IMG/VR virus record: IMGVR_UViG_3300042484_002100
Span: 1-32,608 of that record
Source of the DNA: a virus
Reading direction: 5' to 3' (one strand)
Length of the DNA stretch: 32,608 nt
Positions 13,800 to 19,385 of this stretch are shown here, one piece after another (positions within the stretch are counted from its first letter, which is position 1; every line of letters begins with the position of its first letter). A program made the position numbers and the translations under genes. Under the pieces are notes generated by a model. It was not told where the DNA came from. It made no database searches and saw nothing but the letters and a program-made list of their open reading frames with translations.

Positions 13800-14024
13800 T
13801 TACTTTGCGCGGCAGGCGTCGCAGCGCTTCGCTGGTCTGCCCCGCTTTCCGTTTGATGTTATCGCCGCGCCGCAATCTGCGCAGCCACCTGGTGCGTCGT
13901 CTCCGTCGCTGTCGCCGGTGACTCGTTGCCATCCCATGCAGGTTGGAAGCCCGAGCTCAGCGAGCTGCGGTCGCAGCGGGTCGCATGCTTTGCAGTCCTG
14001 GGTGCCGGTGTGGATCGCTGTCAT
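13800..14024 (-). CDS. Cysteine-rich mini-protein, 74 aa
   Basis: Three CxxC pairs (CKAC, CADC and CDAC) indicate one or two zinc sites. The C-terminal part (GKRGRPAKRCDACRAK) is basic with an AT-hook-like GRP core. The start at 14024 follows AAGGATCGACAACG and overlaps the upstream stop by ATGA. The longer open frame on the same reading is only a shadow of the genes upstream. It is probably nucleic-acid binding. No function is known. Confidence 0.55.
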   Translation of the reverse strand: MTAIHTGTQDCKACDPLRPQLAELGLPTCMGWQRVTGDSDGDDAPGGCADCGAAITSNGKRGRPAKRCDACRAK

Positions 14025-14269
14025 CGTTGTCGATCCTTGAGCACTCCGATCGTCATCGCTCGGGCGATCATTTCTGCCTTCGCCGCTTCGCTCAGTTCGA
14101 GCTCTGCTGCGAGCCTTGCCGGTTCCGCGTCTGCGATCCGTTTTGCATCTGCCCGTTGCGTCGCTTGAAGTTTGCTCTGCTCCCTGGCGTTGATGCTTTC
14201 GACCCGTGTGAAAAGTTCCAGCATCGAGTCGATGGTTGCGCGCTGCGCCTTTCGTGTCTGCCCTTTCAT
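14021..14269 (-). CDS. Charged helical protein, 82 aa
   Basis: Almost all of the protein looks alpha-helical and charged (NAREQSKLQATQRADAKRIA, then AAELELSEAAKAEMIARAMT). It could form a coiled coil. The start is preceded by AGAGAGGAACGAAC, as in its neighbours. I do not recognise a family. Confidence 0.5.
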   Translation of the reverse strand: MKGQTRKAQRATIDSMLELFTRVESINAREQSKLQATQRADAKRIADAEPARLAAELELSEAAKAEMIARAMTIGVLKDRQR

Positions 14270-14272
14270 GTT

Positions 14273-14307
14273 CGTTCCTCTCTTTCTCTCTGCCGCTTAC
14301 TTCGTTG
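14273..14307. repeat. 35-nt exact direct repeat, copy 2
   Basis: Identical to 12164-12198. It spans the 3' end of the gene at 14297 (ending in TK and stop), the linker, and the ribosome site of the gene at 14269. Confidence 0.85.
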
Positions 14308-14500
14308 CCGCTGCTGCGCGGTTCGCTGTCCACTCTGCTGTCGTCTGGACCGTCTGCAGGTAGCGCACCATGTGCGGTGCGCAAAAGTGGCGCATTCGAA
14401 GTGATCCCGGTTCGACGATGTGCTTCGTCGCCTTCCCTTCGCAGCGGTGAATCGTTCCGCTGACGTTGCTCTGGCAGTCTGTTGCCTTTGCGTTCCTCAT
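14297..14500 (-). CDS. Small zinc-finger-like protein, 67 aa
   Basis: Cysteines and histidines at DCQSNV, HRCEG and HFCAPHM could form a zinc site, and a helical tail (YLQTVQTTAEWTANRAAAAT) follows. It resembles the gene at 11924 in the FCxxH segment. AGAGAGGAACGAAC precedes the start. No function is known. Confidence 0.5.
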   Translation of the reverse strand: MRNAKATDCQSNVSGTIHRCEGKATKHIVEPGSLRMRHFCAPHMVRYLQTVQTTAEWTANRAAAATK

Positions 14501-14527
14501 GTTCGTTCCTCTCTTTCTCTGCTGCTC

Positions 14528-14713
14528 TTACTTGCCGCTGCTGAGGTGCGCATCCTTGAGGTAACCGTGCAGCCCGGAGTAGCTGGCGGTCACGATCTTT
14601 CCGCACTTGCAGCGTGCCTTGAGTCCGTCTCCGCCGAGCATGTCCTTGCCGAATTTGTGCAGCTCCGGTGTGTTGTACTTTGCGAGGCTCTGCTGTCGCT
14701 TGAAGTTTGCCAT
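14528..14713 (-). CDS. C2H2-like mini-protein, 61 aa
   Basis: The second half has CKCGKIV, then LHGYLKDAHLSS. The cysteine pair plus two histidines five residues apart resemble a C2H2-type finger. The first half is basic and helical. It is the first gene after promoter P2, with GAGGGGAAAGACAC before the start. It may bind DNA or RNA early in infection. Confidence 0.5.
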   Translation of the reverse strand: MANFKRQQSLAKYNTPELHKFGKDMLGGDGLKARCKCGKIVTASYSGLHGYLKDAHLSSGK

Positions 14714-14738
14714 GTGTCTTTCCCCTCTTTCCTCTTGC

Positions 14739-14756
14739 CCAGGTTCCTTGCCCTGG
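14739..14756 (-). ncRNA. 5' leader hairpin of the P2 transcript
   Basis: CCAGG pairs with CCTGG on the minus strand around the loop GCAAGGAA. It starts 7 nt after the -10 box, the same distance as in P1. Confidence 0.5.
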
Positions 14757-14763
14757 TGACCTA

Positions 14764-14792
14764 ACTATGGGGTGTGTGTGCTAGTCCGTCAA
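14764..14792 (-). promoter_or_regulatory. Promoter P2
   Basis: The -35 box is TTGACG (14787-14792), the spacer is 17 nt and the -10 box is CATAGT (14764-14769). CTAGCAC is at 14778-14784. It drives the mini-gene and metK operon. Confidence 0.75.
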
Positions 14793-14830
14793 CCCCCCTA
14801 TTTCGTGCTCAATTTGGGGGGTGCCTGGGT

Positions 14831-14914
14831 GAAAAGGTGGCGCCCCTGCGTCGACCCCGGGAGGAAGCGGGGGAGCAGAGGCGCCATGCCCGCCGGGTAG
14901 GATTCCCGCCGGGC
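14831..14914 (-). terminator. Double hairpin after the phosphoesterase gene
   Basis: First on the minus strand comes a 27-nt hairpin (14888-14914), nine pairs around AATCCTA with one G-G mismatch. Then 14839-14885 folds with GGCGCCTCTGC against GCAGGGGCGCC and an inner CCCCG/CGGGG stem, followed by ACCTTTTC. This would end the late transcript ahead of P2. The 200-nt gap around it holds no gene. Confidence 0.55.
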
Positions 14915-14921
14915 GTCAATC

Positions 14922-16136
14922 CTAGCGCATTGAAGCGCGCGCGAGAATCTTGAGGTTGTCCCAGCCGCTTTCGTCGACGGTGAAGCTCAGCGTTCCTGCG
15001 CCGCTGTCTCCGGTTCCTGTTATGTCGCCGTACCAAGCTGAAGGTCCACACATCGCTGGCGCTTGGATGTGTGTGCGCGGTCCGTGTTGCGTAATGCTCA
15101 GGTGGTGGTAGTGACCTGTGATCAAAAGCGTTGCGTCTGCGACCGGTCGCATTCCCATCGCCTGTCCCTTCCACCACTGTTCAACTTTGGCGCTTGCATT
15201 TGTTCCGCGCTTTGCGAGGTGCCCGTGTGTGATTCCGATGATCGTTCCGTGCAGGTCAATCGTCAGCGCGAGTTCGTCTCTTGGAATGGTGAAGCGCACG
15301 CGGTCGTCGTATTCGGAGTTGCGCGCGAAAATCTCCGCCGCCTGTTCCGCCACTTCGACGTCTGCGTTGTCGCTGGTGTCCGTGTATGCCTTTCCGTCTC
15401 TGCGCGCTTCGCCGTGGTTGCCACCGATGACTGCGACTCGAACCTGTGGCGCTGTTGCGATTGCCGCTTCGATGATTTTCACGAGCAGTCTGCGCGCGAG
15501 GGTGCGCTGCTCTCTGTTGTTGAGCTCTGCCTGGAACGTCTGCGCCGCATACCAATCGCCGGAGCATCCTTCGACCAAATCGCCAAGCCCGAGCAGGGTG
15601 ATGTCTGAAAGTTCGACGCCCTGCTTTCGCAGTTCGTTCCAGCGGTGTGGGATGGCATCGATGAGCTGCAGGATTCGATCGGTGGCGTCTGCCGTTCCTT
15701 CCATCCCGATCTGCCAATCTGCGAGCGCAATGACCAGGCTCCGCTTTGTCGTCCCTGTTGCCTTTGCCTTCGCTGGTCGTCGTCGCTTTATTTCGTCGAT
15801 GAGGCTCTTGATGTCTGGGTCGTCTGTTGCGCGCTTCGCTCTGATCTGCGCCCGGTAGTAGTAGAAACGCTGGACGTTGCCTTCGCCTGTGTTTGCGTCC
15901 CAGGTGCGAAATTGAACCGTTCCGTCTGCCACTTCGAAGCGCTCGGGGTCGAAGCCCCATTCTCGAAGGTACGAATCCCATTCTGGACCTGGTGCGTTGA
16001 CCGCAATGGTCAGGCTCCCGGTGCGCGTCTGTTCGTCCCATTGGATCGCGGGCTCCCATCCGTCTGGGTGCGCTTTGCGCGGTGCCTTCGCCTGTTGAAC
16101 CGATAGCGCTTTGGCGAGTTTGTCGCTCAGGCGCAT
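14922..16136 (-). CDS. Calcineurin-like metallophosphoesterase, Mre11/SbcD-like
   Basis: The protein has 404 residues. After an N-terminal region of about 130 residues, the metal-binding motifs appear in order: ADWQIG (139-144), GLGDLVEG (183-190), GGNHGEARR (238-246), THGH (303-306) and GHYHH (341-345). This is the layout of a phosphoesterase common in phages and usually called an Mre11-like exonuclease. It may process DNA ends with the Cas4-like nuclease. The start at 16136 follows AAGGGGCGACTGCAA and overlaps the previous gene by 10 nt. No SbcC/Rad50 partner is visible in the window. Confidence 0.85.
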   Translation of the reverse strand: MRLSDKLAKALSVQQAKAPRKAHPDGWEPAIQWDEQTRTGSLTIAVNAPGPEWDSYLREWGFDPERFEVADGTVQFRTWDANTGEGNVQRFYYYRAQIRAKRATDDPDIKSLIDEIKRRRPAKAKATGTTKRSLVIALADWQIGMEGTADATDRILQLIDAIPHRWNELRKQGVELSDITLLGLGDLVEGCSGDWYAAQTFQAELNNREQRTLARRLLVKIIEAAIATAPQVRVAVIGGNHGEARRDGKAYTDTSDNADVEVAEQAAEIFARNSEYDDRVRFTIPRDELALTIDLHGTIIGITHGHLAKRGTNASAKVEQWWKGQAMGMRPVADATLLITGHYHHLSITQHGPRTHIQAPAMCGPSAWYGDITGTGDSGAGTLSFTVDESGWDNLKILARASMR

Positions 16137-16363
16137 TTGCAGTCGCCCCTTCGGTGGCGCCCGACCGTCGCTTTCCTGAGCTTGCCGTCGTATGCCGCGT
16201 TCATGGCGTCTGTCAGGGTCGTCGTCGGAATGTCTGGGTTGCCGAGCGCTGCTGTGCACTCCGCCTGTTCCGCTTTGTCGAGTCGCTCAATGAAAAGCGC
16301 CACGCCGCAGCGCGTTCCAAAGCGCGGGGCGCCGACCGCCGCTAATGCTTCAGCGAGTTTCAT
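16127..16363 (-). CDS. Small phage protein ending in HRRGDCKC, 78 aa
   Basis: It has a helical N-terminal part (KLAEALAAVGAPRFGTRCGV), a helix-turn-helix-like middle (IPTTTLTDAMNAAYDGKLRK) and the ending TVGRHRRGDCKC. That ending is a pattern I associate with small phage DNA-binding proteins. GAGGAAGGGGGAAGCG precedes the start. It is probably a DNA-binding accessory. No specific role is known. Confidence 0.5.
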   Translation of the reverse strand: MKLAEALAAVGAPRFGTRCGVALFIERLDKAEQAECTAALGNPDIPTTTLTDAMNAAYDGKLRKATVGRHRRGDCKCA

Positions 16364-16385
16364 CGCTTCCCCCTTCCTCTCTGGT

Positions 16386-16413
16386 AGGTCGGGCAGCGCA
16401 TGCCACCCGACCT
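16386..16413 (-). terminator. 12-bp hairpin downstream of the endolysin gene
   Basis: On the minus strand AGGTCGGGTGGC pairs with GCTGCCCGACCT around ATGC, with two wobble pairs. No T-run follows, so it may be an attenuator or a 3' stability element rather than a full terminator. GTGACA and TAGGAT, 18 nt apart at the end of the endolysin gene, could form a weak promoter just upstream. Confidence 0.4.
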
Positions 16414-16422
16414 GGGTTCATC

Positions 16423-17562
16423 CTAGCGCGGTCCCTGAGCCTTTGTCACGCCGTATGCTTTGTTGTCCGGGTCGATGAATTTGATTAGGGTCTGCAGCGC
16501 CGCCGCCAGCGCCGCGCTTGCCACGGTTCGAAGGTCGCCGGTGCTCAGGTCGAGAAGGGGCGCGCCGGTTGCCAGCATGACGCTGATTGCCACCGTGATG
16601 GCGCTCCGCGCCGCGTCGAGTAGGGCGTCGTCGATGGCGGTCTTTGCCGCCACTGCGCTTGCCGCTGCTCCAAGCTTGCCCCAGAATCCGCGCCCGCTCT
16701 TTGCCCCCTCGAACGCGATTCTCGCCGCGTCTGCCGCGCCCTCTGCCGCCCCGCTCCAATCGACCGCTGTCAGGTCTGGCAGCTGGGTGGTCGCCTTTGG
16801 TGCCTTTCGAGCTGGAGCCGGGGCAGGCGCGGGTTGCGCCGCCGGTGCGGGCGCCTTTGGCGCCGCCGTCTGAGCTGGTGGGGTCGCCTTTGGCGTTGTC
16901 GTCTCTGGTGCCTTTGGTGTCGTCACTGGTGTCGCCGCCTTTCGCTTTGCCGTGATGATAATCAGGTGGGTGTGGATTGCGCCTGGTTTGCCGCTGGCGA
17001 TCGCCTTGAGCTCCGCTTCGCTGATCTTGAAGGCGTATTTCTCCGCTGGGTCGCGGTCATCCATCGTAGGGTCAGCGAATTGCCACCCGTGCTCTGCGTT
17101 CCAGCCCGCGCTGCACATATGCCCGTAGCCTGCCTTGATTTTCTTTGGGTCGCGGGCAGACCACCAGCGTTCCCATCGCAGGTGCCACTTGGATTTTGCA
17201 TGCTTTGGATATCCCTTTGGTGCCTGGACCCACACGCCGACGGCGCTCCCCGCCTTCGCTGCTGCGACCGCGTCATCCCAGGACTTTGCCCAGCGCGCGT
17301 CTGCTCCGAGAACCCGTGCGGTCTTGATCAAGTCTGCGAGGCTGCTCCCGTTATCTGACTTTCCCTGCTGCTCAACTCGACCGGTCGCCTTTGCCTTTGC
17401 CGCCACTCCGTCTGCCGCGCTCGGGTTGATTTCATATTGCGTCGCCCATGCGACCGCTGCGCTGATTGACGAGGGACCGCAATCGTCGAGGACCTGTGCG
17501 GCGCCTTTGCGCTGCGCTTCGCTGTCCGAGTAGAGCTGGCTCTTGACCTGGTATCTGCTCAT
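16423..17562 (-). CDS. Endolysin with C39-like peptidase domain and hydrophobic C-terminus
   Basis: The protein has 379 residues. Residues 1-200 look like a papain-like C39 peptidase: DDCGPSS with Cys28, GYGHMC with His148 and FADPTMDD with Asp164. A Pro/Ala/Lys linker spans about 207-262. The C-terminal part (263-379) has alanine-rich hydrophobic helices (ITVAISVMLATGAPLL, then AALAAALQTLIKFIDPD). Cysteine peptidases of this kind cut the peptide part of peptidoglycan, mainly in phages of Gram-positive hosts. The start at 17562 follows AAGGCGGAGACAAATTC. It lies beside holin candidates. The C-terminal region could be a membrane- or wall-targeting domain. Confidence 0.7.
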   Translation of the reverse strand: MSRYQVKSQLYSDSEAQRKGAAQVLDDCGPSSISAAVAWATQYEINPSAADGVAAKAKATGRVEQQGKSDNGSSLADLIKTARVLGADARWAKSWDDAVAAAKAGSAVGVWVQAPKGYPKHAKSKWHLRWERWWSARDPKKIKAGYGHMCSAGWNAEHGWQFADPTMDDRDPAEKYAFKISEAELKAIASGKPGAIHTHLIIITAKRKAATPVTTPKAPETTTPKATPPAQTAAPKAPAPAAQPAPAPAPARKAPKATTQLPDLTAVDWSGAAEGAADAARIAFEGAKSGRGFWGKLGAAASAVAAKTAIDDALLDAARSAITVAISVMLATGAPLLDLSTGDLRTVASAALAAALQTLIKFIDPDNKAYGVTKAQGPR

Positions 17563-17813
17563 GAATTTGTCTCCGCCTTGATCTGTGTGGCGATCGCCTG
17601 TGCCGCCGCTTCGAATCCTAGCGTGGCGTCGACTGGGTGTCCCGCTGTGCAGCCCTCTGCGTGATCGAAGCCGTCGCTCCCGCGCTTCCACAGCGTTCCG
17701 CCGTAGGCGGTGGCGTCGTCATTCGGAACGAGCGCGACCCATTCGTCTGCGCCGGTGTCGATGCGTGTCCAGCCCTGGGTCTCGATTGCCTGGGTGTGCG
17801 TTGCGTCGCTCAT
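17559..17813 (-). CDS. Unknown lysis-module protein, 84 aa
   Basis: It starts MSDATHTQAIETQGWTRIDT and continues with WVALVPNDDATAYGGTLWKR, an even mix of short strands, and a helical end (FEAAAQAIATQIKAETNS). It has no membrane segment. The stop overlaps the endolysin start (ATGA), and the start is 2 nt after the holin-candidate stop. I do not recognise a family. Confidence 0.5.
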   Translation of the reverse strand: MSDATHTQAIETQGWTRIDTGADEWVALVPNDDATAYGGTLWKRGSDGFDHAEGCTAGHPVDATLGFEAAAQAIATQIKAETNS

Positions 17814-17815
17814 GG

Positions 17816-17998
17816 TTAATTCTTGCCCCAGCGAAGTGGTCCCGTGATCACCCATGCCACGATCAATGCCGCGATTGCCGCTCCGACGAAGTCTCGGGTT
17901 GCGCCCTCGGGCAAAACGACCCACGCCACGGTCATGCCAAGCCAGGTCCAGGCGCTCGCCGCCGCGTCGATTGCCGCGTCGATTAGTTTGTCTCTCAT
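17816..17998 (-). CDS. Putative holin, two membrane segments, 60 aa
   Basis: Two hydrophobic segments (about 12-29, AASAWTWLGMTVAWVVLP, and 37-54, FVGAAIAALIVAWVITGP) are joined by a short polar loop, with a basic end (LRWGKN). Small size, two passes and a position just upstream of the endolysin fit a holin. The start overlaps the stop of the secreted-protein gene (ATGA). The assignment is by topology and context only. Confidence 0.5.
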   Translation of the reverse strand: MRDKLIDAAIDAAASAWTWLGMTVAWVVLPEGATRDFVGAAIAALIVAWVITGPLRWGKN

Positions 17999-18999
17999 CG
18001 CTTTCCCTTTCGCCCCCCGCCCCCGGTTGCCGATCCGCCGCTTGCCGCTGCTGCAGCTGCTGCTGTTGCCGCTGCTGCGACCTGCGTGATGACGACTGCG
18101 GGGATGATTGTAGCGCGTGCGGTCTCCCGTTCCTCTGGGGTCAAGTCTGCCCCCAGGTTGGCGATAAAAGCCACCGCCGCCGTCAGCGCCTGAGCTGGAT
18201 TTTCGATGGGCGCTGGGGGCTCTGTGGGCGTCTCTGTGGGCTCTGGGGTGGGTTCCTGTGGCGTCTCCGTTGCGCTGGGTTCCGGTGTTGCGCTTTCGCT
18301 CGGGGTGGGCGTGGGCTCGGGGGTGGGTTCCGGGGTGGGCGCGACCGTAGGCGCGGGCGTCGCCGTCTCGATTGGGCTCGGGCTCGGGGTGGGTTCCTCT
18401 GTTGCGGTTGGAGTGGGCTCTGGTGTGGGCTCGGGCGTCAAGCTCGGGCTCGGGTCAGGCGTGGGCGTCTCTGTGGGTGTGGGTTCCGGTGTTGCGCTCG
18501 GGGTGGGTTCCTCTGTGGGGCTCGGGCTCGGGAGCTCGGAAGGGATCGGCGCCGGTGAAAGTTGCGGGGGCTCGGGGTCGAGCAGCGCGTCGACGCTGGT
18601 CAGCAGCGTGTAATGCCCGCCGCTTGGAAAGTCTGCCTCGGGATGATTGCAGCCTGTGTTGTCGCAAAAGAAGCGCCCCGCTCGCAGGCGGTAAACGCCG
18701 GGCTCGAGCTGGAGCTCAAGGCGCGAGGCGTAGCTGACTCCGTCGTCGTCGCTCAATCCCAGCAGCGTTCCTTCGCTGCTGTAAAGCCACAGCATCGAGT
18801 CCGTGAAGTAGCCGCTGTCCCTGCACCACAATTCGTCGCTGTCGTCGCAGAGGTCCGTTGTCGCAAGGAAAACCTGGGCGCTGTTGATGACGATGAAGTA
18901 GTCCGTTGTCCGATCGACCGTGTTGCGTTGCCCTGCCTTTGCTGTCGCCGTCGATGTGGCGAAAATCAAAAGCGCCAGCAGCAGCGCGGTGCGTCGCAT
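17995..18999 (-). CDS. Secreted protein: PPC-like domain, Pro/Thr stalk, C-terminal hydrophobic anchor
   Basis: The protein has 334 residues. A signal peptide (MRRTALLLALLIFATSTATA) is followed by a domain (about 24-134) with the beta pattern of bacterial pre-peptidase C-terminal domains (DSMLWLYSSEGTLLGLSDDD, then LELQLEPGVYRLRAG) and four or more cysteines. Next is a stalk (about 140-265) of EPTPTETPTP-like repeats. A helix rich in Val and Ala (IIPAVVITQVAAAATAAAAA) then leads to a basic end (GGGGRKGKR). It would be exported and anchored in the host envelope, with the domain displayed outside. Possible roles are superinfection exclusion, release from debris or lysis control. Confidence 0.65.
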   Translation of the reverse strand: MRRTALLLALLIFATSTATAKAGQRNTVDRTTDYFIVINSAQVFLATTDLCDDSDELWCRDSGYFTDSMLWLYSSEGTLLGLSDDDGVSYASRLELQLEPGVYRLRAGRFFCDNTGCNHPEADFPSGGHYTLLTSVDALLDPEPPQLSPAPIPSELPSPSPTEEPTPSATPEPTPTETPTPDPSPSLTPEPTPEPTPTATEEPTPSPSPIETATPAPTVAPTPEPTPEPTPTPSESATPEPSATETPQEPTPEPTETPTEPPAPIENPAQALTAAVAFIANLGADLTPEERETARATIIPAVVITQVAAAATAAAAAAASGGSATGGGGRKGKR

Positions 19000-19002
19000 C
19001 TG

Positions 19003-19188
19003 CTACTTGCCCTGGGTCTGCAGCCAGGCAACCAGCGATCCGAGCCCGGCAAGCCCGAGCAGAGAAATAACCCAGCGCGCCAACCACCAAGCGCCGCGCA
19101 CCCGCTCCAGGTCCGTGCGAATGGATCGCACTTCGCCTTCGAGCTCGGTGAGTTTGTCGAGGATCACTTGGATGTCGCGCGCGGTCAT
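19003..19188 (-). CDS. XhlA-like coiled-coil membrane protein, holin candidate, 61 aa
   Basis: An N-terminal coiled coil (DIQVILDKLTELEGEVRSIR, then TDLERVR) is followed by one membrane segment (WVISLLGLAGLGSLVAWLQ). This is the layout of XhlA/BhlA-type holin proteins. The position upstream of a second membrane protein and the endolysin supports a lysis role, perhaps as a partner of the two-pass protein at 17816. GAAAGGGAAAGCG precedes the start. Confidence 0.6.
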   Translation of the reverse strand: MTARDIQVILDKLTELEGEVRSIRTDLERVRGAWWLARWVISLLGLAGLGSLVAWLQTQGK

Positions 19189-19238
19189 CGCTTTCCCTTT
19201 CAGGGTGCGGTGTATTTGTTGCGCTTAGTTTATCTGTT

Positions 19239-19376
19239 TCATGGGCGCGTGAAAATCTCACCGCAGCCCCCGCACTCCGCCTCATCCCCGGTCACTGGGA
19301 ATTGTATGTTTTTGAGCTCGCAGTCATCGGTGGTGCAGCTCACCGACCAAATGTCAGGCGCAGTTTCTGTTGTCAT
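19239..19376 (-). CDS. Zinc-ribbon mini-protein, 45 aa
   Basis: It begins MTTETAPDIWSVSC and shows CTTDDC and CGGCGEIF, a compact four-cysteine ribbon, and ends FTRP. TAAGGAGAAACT before the start is the best ribosome site in the window, formed over the stop of the fibre gene. It may bind a nucleic acid or a virion protein. No function is known. The remaining 50 nt to the next gene hold nothing I can name. Confidence 0.6.
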   Translation of the reverse strand: MTTETAPDIWSVSCTTDDCELKNIQFPVTGDEAECGGCGEIFTRP

Positions 19377-19385
19377 AGTTTCTCC

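Noticed and set aside
13800-14606. A 268-codon minus-strand frame
   Set aside because: Only the last 74 codons (from 14024) have a ribosome site and a cysteine pattern. The upstream part overlies three other genes.
14922-16259. Longer 445-codon version of the phosphoesterase
   Set aside because: The added 41 residues overlap the gene at 16127 and are of shadow composition. The start at 16136 has AAGGGG in front.
18200-18560. DNA repeat array
   Set aside because: The repetitive GGGTTC/GTGGGC pattern is explained by codons of the Pro/Thr stalk of the secreted protein.
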